DNA from: Streptomyces echinatus
GTDB lineage: Bacteria; Actinomycetota; Actinomycetes; Streptomycetales; Streptomycetaceae
Reading direction: 5' to 3'
NCBI RefSeq assembly: GCF_014203595.1
Contig: NZ_JACHJK010000004.1
Span: 186,001-250,000, forward strand
Length of the DNA: 64,000 nt
Position 1 is the first letter of the stretch; each line of letters starts with the position of its first letter. Positions 23,708 through 40,682 of the stretch are shown piece by piece. Under the pieces are notes generated by a model. It searched no databases and was not told the DNA's origin. It saw only the letters and a list, made by a program, of their open reading frames with translations. The translations under genes were made by a program, and so were the position numbers.

Positions 23708-26700
23708 TTGGCCGCCTCGCGCAACGCCTCGACCGCGAATACGAACAACGGCGCCAGCACCGCCCCGCTGCGCATCTCCTTTGCAAAGATCAAGGAGCCT
23801 CTCGAGGTTCCGAACCTGCTCGCGCTGCAGACCGAGAGCTTCGACTGGCTGCTCGGCAACACCGCATGGCAGAGTCGGGTCGAGGAGGCTCTTGAGAACG
23901 GTCAGGACGTCCCCACCAAGTCCGGTCTGGAGGAGATCTTCGAGGAGATCTCCCCGATCGAGGACTTCTCCGGGTCGATGTCGCTGACGTTCCGGGACCA
24001 CCGCTTCGAGCCGCCGAAGAACTCCATCGACGAGTGCAAGGAGCGCGACTTCACGTACGCCGCGCCGCTCTTCGTCACCGCCGAGTTCACCAATAACGAG
24101 ACCGGCGAGATCAAGTCCCAGACCGTCTTCATGGGCGACTTCCCGCTCATGACGAACAAGGGCACCTTCGTCATCAACGGCACCGAGCGTGTCGTGGTGT
24201 CTCAGCTGGTCCGTTCCCCCGGTGTCTACTTCGACTCCAGCATCGACAAGACGTCCGACAAGGACATCTTCTCCGCCAAGATCATCCCGTCCCGGGGTGC
24301 CTGGCTGGAGATGGAGATCGACAAGCGTGACATGGTCGGTGTCCGCATCGACCGCAAGCGCAAGCAGTCGGTCACCGTGCTGCTCAAGGCGCTCGGCTGG
24401 ACGACCGAGCAGATCCTCGAGGAGTTCGGCGACTACGAGTCGATGCGCGCCACCCTGGAGAAGGACCACACCCAGGGCCAGGACGACGCGCTGCTCGACA
24501 TCTACCGCAAGCTGCGTCCGGGCGAGCCCCCCACGCGTGAGGCCGCGCAGACGCTGCTGGAGAACCTGTACTTCAACCCGAAGCGCTACGACCTCGCCAA
24601 GGTCGGCCGCTACAAGGTCAACAAGAAGCTGGGCGCGGACGCGCCGCTGGACGCGGGCATCCTGACCGTCGAGGACATCATCTCGACGATCAAGTACCTG
24701 GTGCAGCTGCACGCCGGCGAGACCGAGACGGTCGGCGACAGCGGTGACACGATCGTCGTCGAGACCGACGACATCGACCACTTCGGCAACCGTCGTCTGC
24801 GCAGCGTCGGCGAGCTCATCCAGAACCAGGTCCGTACGGGTCTGGCGCGTATGGAGCGTGTCGTCCGCGAGCGCATGACCACCCAGGACGTCGAGGCGAT
24901 CACGCCGCAGACTCTGATCAACATCCGGCCGGTCGTCGCCTCCATCAAGGAGTTCTTCGGCACCAGCCAGCTGTCGCAGTTCATGGACCAGAACAACCCG
25001 CTGTCCGGGCTGACGCACAAGCGTCGTCTGTCCGCGCTCGGCCCGGGTGGTCTGTCCCGTGAGCGGGCCGGCTTCGAGGTCCGTGACGTGCACCCCTCGC
25101 ACTACGGCCGTATGTGCCCGATCGAGACGCCGGAAGGCCCGAACATCGGTCTGATCGGCTCGCTCGCCTCCTACGGCCGGGTCAACGCGTTCGGTTTCGT
25201 CGAGACCCCGTACCGCAAGGTGAACGACGGCCAGGTCACCGACGAGGTCGACTACCTGACCGCCGACGAGGAGGACCGCTTCGTCATCGCGCAGGCCAAC
25301 GCGCCGCTGACGAGCGAACTCCGCTTCGAGGAGAGCCGCGTGCTCGTCCGCCGTCGTGGCGGCGAGGTCGACTACGTCGGCCCCGAGGACGTGGACTACA
25401 TGGACGTCTCGCCGCGCCAGATGGTGTCGGTCGCGACCGCCATGATCCCGTTCCTCGAGCACGACGACGCCAACCGTGCCCTCATGGGCGCGAACATGAT
25501 GCGCCAGGCCGTTCCGCTGATCAAGTCGGAGGCCCCGCTCGTCGGTACCGGCATGGAGTACCGCTCCGCCGTCGACGCCGGCGACGTCGTCAAGGCCGAG
25601 AAGGCGGGTGTGGTCCAGGAGGTCTCCGCGGACTACATCACCACGGCGAACGACGACGGCACGTACATCACGTACCGCCTGCACAAGTTCGCCCGGTCCA
25701 ACCAGGGCACCTCGGTCAACCAGAAGGTCGTCGTCAACGAGGGCGACCGGATCATCGAGGGCCAGGTCCTCGCCGACGGTCCGGCCACCGAGAACGGTGA
25801 GATGGCCCTCGGCAAGAACCTGCTCGTGGCGTTCATGCCGTGGGAGGGTCACAACTACGAGGACGCGATCATCCTGTCGCAGCGCCTCGTGCAGGACGAC
25901 GTCCTCTCCTCGATCCACATCGAGGAGCACGAGGTCGACGCCCGTGACACCAAGCTCGGCCCCGAGGAGATCACCCGGGACATCCCGAACGTCTCCGAGG
26001 AGGTCCTCGCCGACCTCGACGAGCGCGGCATCATCCGCATCGGCGCCGAGGTCATCGCCGGCGACATCCTCGTCGGCAAGGTCACCCCGAAGGGTGAGAC
26101 CGAGCTGACCCCCGAGGAGCGCCTGCTGCGCGCGATCTTCGGTGAGAAGGCCCGTGAGGTCCGTGACACCTCGCTGAAGGTGCCGCACGGTGAGACCGGC
26201 AAGGTCATCGGCGTGCGCGTCTTCGACCGCGAGGAGGGCGACGAGCTTCCCCCGGGCGTGAACCAGCTGGTCCGCGTCTACGTCGCCCAGAAGCGCAAGA
26301 TCACCGACGGTGACAAGCTCGCCGGCCGTCACGGCAACAAGGGTGTCATCTCCAAGATCCTGCCGATCGAGGACATGCCGTTCCTGGAGGACGGCACCCC
26401 GGTCGACATCATCCTCAACCCGCTGGGTGTGCCGTCCCGAATGAACCCGGGACAGGTCCTGGAGATCCACCTCGGCTGGCTCGCCAGCCGCGGCTGGGAC
26501 GTCTCCGGCCTCGCGGACGAGTGGGCCCAGCGCCTGCAGGTCATCGGCGCCGACCAGGTCGCCCCGCGCACCAACGTCGCGACCCCGGTCTTCGACGGTG
26601 CCCGCGAGGACGAGCTGGCGGGTCTGCTGCAGCACACCATCCCGAACCGCGACGGCGAGCGCATGGTGCTCCCGTCCGGCAAGGCGCGGCTGTTCGACGG

Positions 26701-27193
26701 CCGTAGCGGTGAGCCGTTCCCGGACCCGATCTCGGTCGGCTACATGTACATCCTGAAGCTCCACCACCTGGTCGACGACAAGCTGCACGCCCGCTCGACC
26801 GGTCCGTACTCGATGATCACCCAGCAGCCGCTGGGTGGTAAGGCCCAGTTCGGTGGCCAGCGCTTCGGTGAGATGGAGGTGTGGGCCCTCGAGGCCTACG
26901 GCGCCGCGTACGCCCTCCAGGAGCTGCTGACCATCAAGTCCGACGACGTCACCGGCCGCGTGAAGGTCTACGAGGCCATCGTCAAGGGCGAGAACATCCC
27001 CGAGCCCGGCATTCCCGAGTCCTTCAAGGTGCTCATCAAGGAAATGCAGTCCCTGTGCCTCAACGTGGAGGTGCTGTCCTCGGACGGCATGTCCATCGAG
27101 ATGCGCGACACCGACGAGGACGTCTTCCGCGCCGCGGAGGAGCTCGGTATCGACCTGTCCCGGCGCGAGCCGAGCAGCGTCGAAGAGGTCTGA
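23708..27193 (+). CDS. rpoB: DNA-directed RNA polymerase subunit beta
   Basis: 1161 residues with TTG start. GGAAGGA ends seven bases before the TTG, and the protein begins with the streptomycete sequence [13 protein letters not shown]; the in-frame GTG at 23678 has no ribosome site. With this start the rifampicin region falls at residues 418-442 ([28 protein letters not shown]), so Ser 433, His 437, Arg 440 and Ser 442 carry the numbers used for S. coelicolor. All are the sensitive-type residues. Other landmarks are [47 protein letters not shown] and [20 protein letters not shown]. Together with rpoC it forms the catalytic core. Confidence 0.98.
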   Translation: MAASRNASTANTNNGASTAPLRISFAKIKEPLEVPNLLALQTESFDWLLGNTAWQSRVEEALENGQDVPTKSGLEEIFEEISPIEDFSGSMSLTFRDHRFEPPKNSIDECKERDFTYAAPLFVTAEFTNNETGEIKSQTVFMGDFPLMTNKGTFVINGTERVVVSQLVRSPGVYFDSSIDKTSDKDIFSAKIIPSRGAWLEMEIDKRDMVGVRIDRKRKQSVTVLLKALGWTTEQILEEFGDYESMRATLEKDHTQGQDDALLDIYRKLRPGEPPTREAAQTLLENLYFNPKRYDLAKVGRYKVNKKLGADAPLDAGILTVEDIISTIKYLVQLHAGETETVGDSGDTIVVETDDIDHFGNRRLRSVGELIQNQVRTGLARMERVVRERMTTQDVEAITPQTLINIRPVVASIKEFFGTSQLSQFMDQNNPLSGLTHKRRLSALGPGGLSRERAGFEVRDVHPSHYGRMCPIETPEGPNIGLIGSLASYGRVNAFGFVETPYRKVNDGQVTDEVDYLTADEEDRFVIAQANAPLTSELRFEESRVLVRRRGGEVDYVGPEDVDYMDVSPRQMVSVATAMIPFLEHDDANRALMGANMMRQAVPLIKSEAPLVGTGMEYRSAVDAGDVVKAEKAGVVQEVSADYITTANDDGTYITYRLHKFARSNQGTSVNQKVVVNEGDRIIEGQVLADGPATENGEMALGKNLLVAFMPWEGHNYEDAIILSQRLVQDDVLSSIHIEEHEVDARDTKLGPEEITRDIPNVSEEVLADLDERGIIRIGAEVIAGDILVGKVTPKGETELTPEERLLRAIFGEKAREVRDTSLKVPHGETGKVIGVRVFDREEGDELPPGVNQLVRVYVAQKRKITDGDKLAGRHGNKGVISKILPIEDMPFLEDGTPVDIILNPLGVPSRMNPGQVLEIHLGWLASRGWDVSGLADEWAQRLQVIGADQVAPRTNVATPVFDGAREDELAGLLQHTIPNRDGERMVLPSGKARLFDGRSGEPFPDPISVGYMYILKLHHLVDDKLHARSTGPYSMITQQPLGGKAQFGGQRFGEMEVWALEAYGAAYALQELLTIKSDDVTGRVKVYEAIVKGENIPEPGIPESFKVLIKEMQSLCLNVEVLSSDGMSIEMRDTDEDVFRAAEELGIDLSRREPSSVEEV

Positions 27194-27201
27194 CGGGAGT
27201 C

Positions 27202-27232
27202 CGGCGGGGCCCTCACCCACAGGGCCCCGCCG
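27202..27232 (+). terminator. hairpin in the rpoB-rpoC gap
   Basis: A perfect 12-bp stem, CGGCGGGGCCCT (27202-27213) with AGGGCCCCGCCG (27221-27232), and a seven-base loop, starting nine bases after the rpoB stop. There is no T-run and rpoC must be co-transcribed, so processing, mRNA protection or partial attenuation are more likely than full termination. Confidence 0.6.
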
Positions 27233-27290
27233 ACCCCCAGGCCCCCGTTTCAGACCACAGACTTACAACCCTGAGAGGGATTGACGCATA

Positions 27291-31190
<3,900 letters not shown>

Positions 31191-31204
31191 GGCGTACGTC
31201 CACT

Positions 31205-31240
31205 GAAGGGCGGTCACTCCATGGGGTGACCGCCCTTCGG
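31205..31240 (+). terminator. rpoBC terminator
   Basis: GAAGGGCGGTCACTCC (31205-31220) pairs with GGGGTGACCGCCCTTC (31223-31238) with one G-T, giving a stem of about 14 bp and a small loop. No T-run follows. Confidence 0.85.
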
Positions 31241-31579
31241 CGTCGTCCGGGCCGGCATCCGCCGGAGCGCGTCGTACGGGGGAGGCGGACCGTGCCGCGG
31301 GTGACGGGGAGCGGTTGCGCCGTGGCGGCCGCTGAGCGCGCCTGTGACGCGGTCGGGCGGTGCGGACGGCGCCGCACACCCGCCGGCGGCTCCGGTGGCC
31401 GGAATGCGGCCCTCAAGGCCGTTGTCGCGCGACCGGGACCGGGCGCGGGGGTCTTCCGCCCTGCCGGGCGCCCGGGCTTGACGGCCGCCGTGACATGCGG
31501 CGATCGGCGAAAAGAAGATCGCGTAGCGTAACGCCGCTTGACAGCGCCCGCACCCCGGGGCCGCTGGACCCCATTTGTT
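31241..31579. other. non-coding region upstream of the str operon promoter
   Basis: About 340 bases. Reading frames exist on both strands, but none has a start with a ribosome site or a recognisable product. TTGACA at 31538 has no fitting -10 box at 16-19 bases. Confidence 0.5.
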
Positions 31580-31608
31580 TTGACCGCAGCGAATGAGGTA
31601 GGTACGCT
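31580..31608 (+). promoter_or_regulatory. str operon (rpsL) promoter
   Basis: TTGACC and TACGCT with exactly 17 bases between, the best HrdB-type match in the window. The start would be near 31615, giving a leader of about 188 nt. Confidence 0.75.
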
Positions 31609-31727
31609 CAGACCTTGTGCCTGGGGTGTGCCCTGGCTGCTGTGCGTGCCTGCAAACCGCATGGCGAGCCGCAACCGGCCACCGCAATCTGCCCCCTTTC
31701 CGCCTTGCGGCGGGAGTCTGGCGGATT

Positions 31728-31756
31728 CGACACACCCGACCGCGTGGGTCGGAGAA
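31728..31756 (+). promoter_or_regulatory. leader element shared with the rpsJ leader (copy 1)
   Basis: 29 bases, identical to 40588-40616. The core CCGACC-GCGTG-GGTCGG folds into a 6-bp hairpin with a five-base loop, preceded by CGACACAC and followed by AGAA. It lies in the 5' leader, ending 46 bases before the rpsL start. The position suggests a cis-acting RNA signal common to the str and S10 operons. I cannot assign it to a named leader family. Confidence 0.8.
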
Positions 31757-31802
31757 GTTCCAGGTTAGCTGTACCTATCGGCACACAGAAACCGGAGAAG
31801 TA

Positions 31803-32174
31803 GTGCCTACGATCCAGCAGCTGGTCCGTAAGGGCCGGCAGGACAAGGTCGAGAAGAACAAGACGCCCGCACTCGAGGGTTCCCCTCAGCGTCGTGGCGT
31901 CTGCACGCGTGTGTTCACGACCACCCCGAAGAAGCCGAACTCGGCCCTGCGTAAGGTCGCGCGTGTGCGTCTGACCAGCGGGATCGAGGTCACCGCTTAC
32001 ATTCCGGGTGAGGGACACAACCTGCAGGAGCACTCCATCGTGCTCGTGCGCGGCGGCCGTGTGAAGGACCTGCCGGGTGTTCGCTACAAGATCATCCGTG
32101 GCTCCCTCGACACCCAGGGTGTCAAGAACCGCAAGCAGGCCCGTTCCCGCTACGGCGCCAAGAAGGAGAAGTAA
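31803..32174 (+). CDS. rpsL: 30S ribosomal protein S12
   Basis: 123 residues, GTG start after CCGGAGAAGTA. S12 lies at the decoding centre and controls accuracy. [17 protein letters not shown] contains Lys 43 and [14 protein letters not shown] contains Lys 88. Both are wild type, so the allele should be streptomycin sensitive. The ending [14 protein letters not shown] is the usual basic tail. It is the first gene of rpsL-rpsG-fusA-tuf; rpsG starts two bases after its stop. Confidence 0.98.
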   Translation: MPTIQQLVRKGRQDKVEKNKTPALEGSPQRRGVCTRVFTTTPKKPNSALRKVARVRLTSGIEVTAYIPGEGHNLQEHSIVLVRGGRVKDLPGVRYKIIRGSLDTQGVKNRKQARSRYGAKKEK

Positions 32175-32176
32175 GA

Positions 32177-32647
32177 ATGCCTCGTAAGGGCCCCGCCCCG
32201 AAGCGCCCGGTCATCATCGACCCGGTCTACGGTTCTCCTCTGGTCACGTCGCTCATCAACAAGGTGCTGCTGAACGGCAAGCGCTCCACCGCCGAGCGCA
32301 TCGTCTACGGCGCCATGGAGGGTCTGCGTGAGAAGACGGGCAACGACCCGATCATCACGCTGAAGCGCGCGCTGGAGAACATCAAGCCGACCCTCGAGGT
32401 CAAGTCCCGCCGTGTCGGTGGTGCGACGTACCAGGTTCCGATCGAGGTCAAGCCCGGTCGTGCCAACACGCTCGCGCTGCGCTGGCTGGTCGGTTACTCC
32501 CGCGCCCGTCGCGAGAAGACCATGACCGAGCGTCTGCTCAACGAGCTTCTCGACGCCTCCAACGGCCTGGGTGCCGCTGTGAAGAAGCGCGAGGACACGC
32601 ACAAGATGGCCGAGTCCAACAAGGCCTTCGCGCACTACCGCTGGTAG
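32177..32647 (+). CDS. rpsG: 30S ribosomal protein S7
   Basis: 156 residues. S7 nucleates assembly of the 30S head and in E. coli is the translational repressor of the str operon. Sequence landmarks: [78 protein letters not shown] and the ending [15 protein letters not shown]. It is two bases after rpsL, so translation is coupled; fusA follows at 39 bases. Confidence 0.98.
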   Translation: MPRKGPAPKRPVIIDPVYGSPLVTSLINKVLLNGKRSTAERIVYGAMEGLREKTGNDPIITLKRALENIKPTLEVKSRRVGGATYQVPIEVKPGRANTLALRWLVGYSRARREKTMTERLLNELLDASNGLGAAVKKREDTHKMAESNKAFAHYRW

Positions 32648-32686
32648 TCGCTACCCACATCGAGACCGAGAGAAGACTGAAGCCTT

Positions 32687-34813
<2,127 letters not shown>

Positions 34814-34856
34814 CGCACCGCGTTCGCACGCTTTAGGCTTGACTCCGGAGCCTCAA

Positions 34857-34890
34857 GGGGCATTCAGCCACAATCCTGGATGAATGCCCC
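34857..34890 (+). promoter_or_regulatory. inverted repeat in the fusA-tuf gap
   Basis: GGGGCATTCA (34857-34866) pairs perfectly with TGAATGCCCC (34881-34890). TTGACT lies just before it. In S. coelicolor and S. ramocissimus the tuf1 gene is reported to have its own promoter in this gap besides read-through from rpsL. The repeat may modulate that promoter or end part of the upstream transcripts. Confidence 0.6.
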
Positions 34891-34968
34891 GGGTTCCGGG
34901 CTTTCCAGCAAAGATCACCTGGCGCCGATGAAGTAAGGCGTACAGAACCACTCCACAGGAGGACCCCA

Positions 34969-36162
<1,194 letters not shown>

Positions 36163-36212
36163 GTTCCGCTTGCTTGAGGGTCACTGCCTGACCTGAGGTC
36201 TCTGACCTACGA

Positions 36213-36250
36213 GAGGCCCGTACGACTTCGGTCGTACGGGCCTCTTCGGC
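36213..36250 (+). terminator. str operon terminator
   Basis: A perfect 14-bp stem GAGGCCCGTACGAC/GTCGTACGGGCCTC closed by the tetraloop TTCG (36227-36230). One of the strongest hairpins in the window. Confidence 0.92.
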
Positions 36251-36402
36251 GTTTCCGGGGCCGGTCCGGGTCAAGTTTCGTTCATGTGGGGGCAAGTCGA
36301 GGTCAAACATCGATCATGGCTTGATGTGTACCGGCGCCGCTGCCGCCCCGTTGGCTAGCGTGAAGTGGTCACGCCACACAGTCAACGGGGGTTAACGAAG
36401 GC

Positions 36403-36855
36403 ATGGCTCACAGCGGGGACGGCCGGGCGGACATACCCGGCACCGGAGCATCCACGGGAACGCAACTCGACCATTACCCGGCCGACCTGGGCGGCGGCCC
36501 GGGTGGTGCAGGCGGCTCGGGGAAGACCGACCTCGCCTCCTCGCCGGCCGAGAAACGCACCGCGGCGAACTCCATCGAGCAGAACATCGAGCCCGGCAGC
36601 CGGAAGGCGGGCGACGCGGCCGAGGATCAGACCAACGCGGTGGTGAAGGCGTTCGACGCGAAGGACGGGCACGGCTGGGTCACCTCGGGGGCCGTCAGCA
36701 AGGCGTACAAGGCCTGGGGCGAGCAGGTGAAGACCCTGATGAACCGGCTGTCGTCCGAGAAGGCCGCGCTGCGCGGCACGAACACCGTGCTGTCGGGAAC
36801 GGACCACGGCGTCGAGGCCGGTCTGCGGTCCGTGTCGGCGCTGGACGCGTACTGA
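36403..36855 (+). CDS. WXG100-like small helical protein
   Basis: 150 residues. A Gly/Ser-rich N-terminus (1-45) is followed by two long helices around a Trp-containing turn: KRTAANSIEQNIEPGSRKAG, DGHGWVTSGAVSKAYKAWGE, QVKTLMNRLSSEKAALRGTN. The size and helix-turn(W)-helix pattern resemble type VII (ESX) secretion proteins, although no strict Trp-X-Gly is present. There is no signal peptide. It is followed 52 bases on by a large protein with its own WXG motif, suggesting that the two are partners, as with EsxA/B-type pairs and LXG effectors. The promoter is not identified; the preceding region has only a weak Shine-Dalgarno (ACGAAGGC). Confidence 0.6.
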   Translation: MAHSGDGRADIPGTGASTGTQLDHYPADLGGGPGGAGGSGKTDLASSPAEKRTAANSIEQNIEPGSRKAGDAAEDQTNAVVKAFDAKDGHGWVTSGAVSKAYKAWGEQVKTLMNRLSSEKAALRGTNTVLSGTDHGVEAGLRSVSALDAY

Positions 36856-36907
36856 GCCGGCCGCCGCAGCGCCGCCGGAACGTCACCGCTTCACTCAACG
36901 GGGAACC

Positions 36908-39136
36908 ATGCCGACTTACCACGAGATCCTGACCACCGACCTGACCACGCTCACCACGGCCGCCCAGCACTGGGACGACGTGGCCGAGGGTTTTCAGACG
37001 CAGGAGAAGACCTACCGCCGGGACGTGCACGGCATATCGCTCGGACCGACCTGGCAGGGGCTGAGCGCCGGCGCCGCCAACGCGCGGTTCGACGTCACGC
37101 TGAAGGAGTTCCAGAAGGCCCAGACCGAGGCCAAGGCCATCGCCTCGCTCTTCCGGGACGCCCACACCCAGTTCGTGGACCTGCGCAAGAAGCTGGAATC
37201 GGCCAGGGACGACGCCGTCGCCGCGGGAATGAAGGTCTCCGACCAGGGACTGGTCTCGTACGACACCGGGAAGCTGAGCCAGGGGGACCGGCAGGCGCTG
37301 GCCCATGACCCCGACTACCAGGAGAGCGTCCGCAAGTCCGTCGCCTCCTGGCAGGCGCACCTCGACCAGTGCGTGAAGAACGTGGACGACGCCGACAAGG
37401 GGGTCGAGGTCGCCTTCCAGGCGGTCGCGGTCGACTCCGACACCGGCGACGGCACGTTCAACGGCTTCAACGGCAAGGCGCAGGGCGACATCGAGAAGTA
37501 CGAGGCGGCCGAGGCCGAGGACATCGCGAAGCGGGTCGACGCAGGCAAGGCCTCGGCGGCCGACTACAAGGAACTGCAGCGCCTCTTCCGCGACAACTCC
37601 GGCGACAAGGCGTTCAGCGAGACCGTGCTGGACGGGCTGGGCGCCAAGGGCACGCTGCAGCTGTCCAACAGCCTCGACAGCCTCGCCCACTACGAGGACA
37701 AGAAGAACGGCAGCCAGTACCTGGACATCCAGAAGGGCCTGGCCACCACGCTGGCGACGGCGACGAAGGACCCGAGCACGCCCTTCTACAAGGAATTCCG
37801 CGAGGACATGCGGAAGGCCGGCACCGAGCAGTTCAAGGTCGACGGGCTCAGCCCCATCCCGGACGAGAAGGTGCGCGGCTACCAGAGCCTCGTCACGCTG
37901 ATGCAGCAGGGAAACGGCTACGACGGGCAGTTCCTGACGGACACCGCGAACGACATCCGGCACGCGGAGGAGGCGTACGCGGCCAAGGGCAACACCGAGT
38001 CCGTCTGGGGCCTGCGGGACAAGTTCAGCGGCAAGGACCGGGGCTGGTTCGCCAACGACCCGCTCGACGGCGTGCTCGGCATCATGTCCCACGACCCCAA
38101 GACCAGCACCGCGTACCTGGACCCGTCCCACAACGACAACCTCGACTACCTGCTGCACGGCCGGAACTGGGACACCGTCGTGGACCACTTCGCGACGCCG
38201 CCCGGCGGTACGACGACCGGCCTGCCCGTCATGGCGGAGGACGGCGACGTCCGCCAGGGGTTCGGCGCCCTGCTGGAGACCGCCACCACCGGGGAGGCGC
38301 CGGGCTCCTACCACCCGGCCGGACACCACACGGAGCCGCAGGCCCGGATTCTCCAGCACACCATCGACACGTTGAACACGGCGAACCAGGCGCAGGAGCT
38401 GCCGAAGAACCTCACCGTTCCGCTCGCGCACATCATGACGTCGTACACGGCGGACACCCATGAGATCAACGCGCAGTCGGACTCCCGCTTCGAGATCTCG
38501 CCGGGTACCCCCGGGTCCGCCTGGAGCGACGCGAACGGAGCGCACATCACGGTCGCGCGCGACCACCTGACCAAGTTGATGCGCGGCATCGCCGACGACC
38601 CCACGGCCTTCGGGCACCTCTACGGGGCCGAACAGGAGCACGCGCACGACGTGCTGGAGGCGCTGCCCCAGGACGCCGGGAAGACCCAGATCAGCAACCG
38701 GATCAGCGACTGCTCCCGGGCCATGGGCGCTTACGACGGTGTCCGCGCCGACATCATCTTCGACGAGCGGTTCAACAAGACACAGTGGGCCGCCGACTTC
38801 AACCACGGCATCAGCAGCTCGCTCAGCACGGCCCTGATGTTCAACCCGGTGGCCGATCTCAGCCCGGTCGGGGACGCCGCCACCAGAGCCGTCGACGTGT
38901 GGACGTACGAGTCCAACAAGGAGCACACCGCCGAAGCCAACCTCAAGGCCACGGACGACAACGTCAAGCTGTACGCGGCCGGCCAGCACGACGTCGAGAA
39001 GATGGTCAGGATGTGGGGCCACAGCCGGGGCCACGAGATCGACAGCGAGTGGACCAAGCAGTGGGTCCACACCGGGCAGGGCGACTACGACTACGGCCGC
39101 GACCGCGCCCTCGACGTCCTCCGGGCGGACCGGTAG
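36908..39136 (+). CDS. large WXG/LXG-like protein, possible type VII secretion substrate
   Basis: 742 residues. The N-terminal 115 residues are helical with TLTTAAQHWDDVAEGFQTQE, then LGPTWQGLSAGAANARF, a Trp-Gln-Gly turn as in WXG100/LXG domains, and a coiled-coil-prone helix (FVDLRKKLESARDDAVAAGM). The middle and C-terminal parts are mainly helical and soluble, with no membrane segment and no enzymatic motif that I recognise; a DUF6571-like relation is possible. It lies between a small WXG-like gene and a membrane-anchored protein gene; such triplets recur in Streptomyces. No ESX core gene (EccC ATPase) is in the window. It may be an effector or a structural protein; function unknown. Confidence 0.6.
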   Translation: MPTYHEILTTDLTTLTTAAQHWDDVAEGFQTQEKTYRRDVHGISLGPTWQGLSAGAANARFDVTLKEFQKAQTEAKAIASLFRDAHTQFVDLRKKLESARDDAVAAGMKVSDQGLVSYDTGKLSQGDRQALAHDPDYQESVRKSVASWQAHLDQCVKNVDDADKGVEVAFQAVAVDSDTGDGTFNGFNGKAQGDIEKYEAAEAEDIAKRVDAGKASAADYKELQRLFRDNSGDKAFSETVLDGLGAKGTLQLSNSLDSLAHYEDKKNGSQYLDIQKGLATTLATATKDPSTPFYKEFREDMRKAGTEQFKVDGLSPIPDEKVRGYQSLVTLMQQGNGYDGQFLTDTANDIRHAEEAYAAKGNTESVWGLRDKFSGKDRGWFANDPLDGVLGIMSHDPKTSTAYLDPSHNDNLDYLLHGRNWDTVVDHFATPPGGTTTGLPVMAEDGDVRQGFGALLETATTGEAPGSYHPAGHHTEPQARILQHTIDTLNTANQAQELPKNLTVPLAHIMTSYTADTHEINAQSDSRFEISPGTPGSAWSDANGAHITVARDHLTKLMRGIADDPTAFGHLYGAEQEHAHDVLEALPQDAGKTQISNRISDCSRAMGAYDGVRADIIFDERFNKTQWAADFNHGISSSLSTALMFNPVADLSPVGDAATRAVDVWTYESNKEHTAEANLKATDDNVKLYAAGQHDVEKMVRMWGHSRGHEIDSEWTKQWVHTGQGDYDYGRDRALDVLRADR

Positions 39137-39172
39137 CCGGTGCCGGACACGGCGCACCAGAGAAAGAGCGGG

Positions 39173-40267
39173 ATGAAGATCTTTGCGAGCAGGCGGCGCC
39201 GGGTGGGCTGGGCCGTGGGCGGCCTCCTGCTCACGCTGGCGATCGCAGCGCAGGTCGTCTACAGCACCGGCATCTACGCCTCCTGGCGGGACCAGCGGTC
39301 CCTGGACGCGGCCTGCGACGGCACCCTGGCACAGGGGGGACTCGACGCCGCCCTGAACTCCTCGCACACGCGGGCCAGGACCGACGACGACTCGGACTAC
39401 CTGGCCGCCTGTCTGCTTAACCGTCCGGACACCGGCGAACACGGCGGCGCTCTGGAGATCAGGCTCCGCTGGAGCGACCGGTCGGCGGCCTCCGAGGTCC
39501 TGGCTCCGTTCGGGCGTAACACCAACGGCGTCAAGGGCCAGGCGGCACCACTCGGCAACGGCTGGCCGGGCTTCGTGCGCTACGACGGGTACGCCCAGGT
39601 CGTGGTCGCGCTCGACTGCCGGAACGACGCGGACAGGGCCCTGGTGGCCTACGGCGACCTCGTCCGGTGGCCGGAGGACGCCCGGGAGAAGGGGCCCGTC
39701 CTCACCGGGCTGGGCCGGGTGACGACCGAGACGGCACAGCAAGCGGCGGCGAAGTACGGGTGCCGGGCGACGGGCGGCAGGCAGCTCACCCAGGTGAAAC
39801 TTCCGTCCTCCGCGAGCGGGAGCGCGGCCCCCGCTCCGCTCGCGCGGGCCGAGGGCTCCTGCGTGGCGCTGCGCGGACTCGCCGGCCAGGCGTCCCGCGC
39901 CGGCACGCCCGCCGCCGCCGGCTACCCCGCGGACACGCGCACGCCCCAGGTCAACTGCTTCCTCCTCACCGCGGCGGGCAAGCCGGGTTACGGGCTGTAC
40001 GGGTACTACGGCGCCATGGCCAAGGACTTCCGGTCCACCGGGTCCGCCGTCCCCGGCGACGACCGGGTGACGGCCACCGCCCACTGCCCCGGGTCGGCCC
40101 AGGAGGCGGTGTTCGTGCTGTACCGCCTGTATGACGGGGACACCGGCGACCCTCCCGTGCGTCACTACTCCGCGTCGTTCGCCCGCTCCGCGCTGAAGGC
40201 GTTCGCCGATCACGAGGCCGGGCAGCGCGGCTGCACCGGCGTACGGCTGAACCCCGTGCCGGTTTGA
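39173..40267 (+). CDS. membrane-anchored extracytoplasmic protein of the WXG cassette
   Basis: 364 residues. The start at MKIFASRRRRVGWAVGGLLL was chosen because a positively charged tail and one membrane helix (WAVGGLLLTLAIAAQVVYS) follow. The GTG at 39140 would add an unlikely leader. The rest is extracellular and holds about eight well-spaced cysteines (DAACDG, LAACLL, ALDCRN, KYGCRA, EGSCVA, VNCFLL, TAHCPG, QRGCTG), suggesting disulfides. The pattern VALRGLAGQA ... VNCFLL ... YYGAMAKDF repeats features of the N-terminal half, so it may be two related domains. It starts 36 bases after the preceding stop, in the same operon. Function unknown. Confidence 0.6.
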   Translation: MKIFASRRRRVGWAVGGLLLTLAIAAQVVYSTGIYASWRDQRSLDAACDGTLAQGGLDAALNSSHTRARTDDDSDYLAACLLNRPDTGEHGGALEIRLRWSDRSAASEVLAPFGRNTNGVKGQAAPLGNGWPGFVRYDGYAQVVVALDCRNDADRALVAYGDLVRWPEDAREKGPVLTGLGRVTTETAQQAAAKYGCRATGGRQLTQVKLPSSASGSAAPAPLARAEGSCVALRGLAGQASRAGTPAAAGYPADTRTPQVNCFLLTAAGKPGYGLYGYYGAMAKDFRSTGSAVPGDDRVTATAHCPGSAQEAVFVLYRLYDGDTGDPPVRHYSASFARSALKAFADHEAGQRGCTGVRLNPVPV

Positions 40268-40302
40268 CCTACGTCACCTTCGGGGTAATGTCTTCGGCTC
40301 GA

Positions 40303-40333
40303 TTGGCGGAGGACCTGCCCCATATGGCAGACT
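40303..40333 (+). promoter_or_regulatory. S10 operon promoter
   Basis: TTGGCG and CAGACT with 19 bases between, the -10 extended by TGG. The start would be near 40340, giving a leader of about 340 nt before rpsJ. Confidence 0.5.
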
Positions 40334-40682
40334 GTCCGAGTTGCTCGGTCGAGTGTTGATGCTGCGCGCCTCCCGCCGGGAGGACCGGAAGCGAGTCCCA
40401 CAGTACTCGTCGCCCTAACTGCCTTCGGGCAGCACTGGGGCGGACGTACGGGAATCTTCCGGGAAGTGTGAGCGCAACACCGGCCAGGCGCCCGGTGGGC
40501 CCGAGGTCCCCGGTCCGCGGTTCCGGAAGGGCCGTCGCATTCCCCGCAGGGATGTTCGAACAAGGGACATCTGTGTCGGCGAGAGCGCGACACACCCGAC
40601 CGCGTGGGTCGGAGAAACGACGGCAGCAGAAGGAATCCGCCGGGTTCCAGAGCGTGAGAAGAGACAGGACTACTGAGTAGCC
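40334..40682 (+). other. rpsJ leader region
   Basis: About 350 untranslated bases. Besides the shared 29-nt element there are several hairpins, for example CTGCC-TTCG-GGCAG (40420-40433) and CCTCCCGCCGGGAGG (40370-40384). No small reading frame with a ribosome site is evident. The length and structure suggest control of the S10 operon at the leader, as by L4 in E. coli, but no L4 site is recognisable. Confidence 0.55.
40588..40616 (+). promoter_or_regulatory. leader element shared with the rpsL leader (copy 2)
   Basis: 29 bases, identical to 31728-31756, with the same CCGACC-GCGTG-GGTCGG hairpin. It ends 66 bases before the rpsJ start. Flanking bases are unrelated between the two copies, so the element itself is conserved. 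Confidence 0.8.

Noticed and set aside
24959..25033. Possible rifampicin-resistant rpoB allele
   Set aside because: Residues 418-442 match the sensitive consensus, including Ser 433, His 437, Arg 440 and Ser 442.
23522..27220. A 1232-codon open frame opposite rpoB
   Set aside because: Same antisense shadow effect; no ribosome site or recognisable domain.
31929..32066. Possible streptomycin-resistant rpsL allele
   Set aside because: Lys 43 and Lys 88 are both wild type.
36695..40213. A 1172-codon open frame opposite the WXG cassette
   Set aside because: The plus strand codes three consistent proteins with starts and domain structure; the minus frame is Val/Gly/Arg-rich and has no features.
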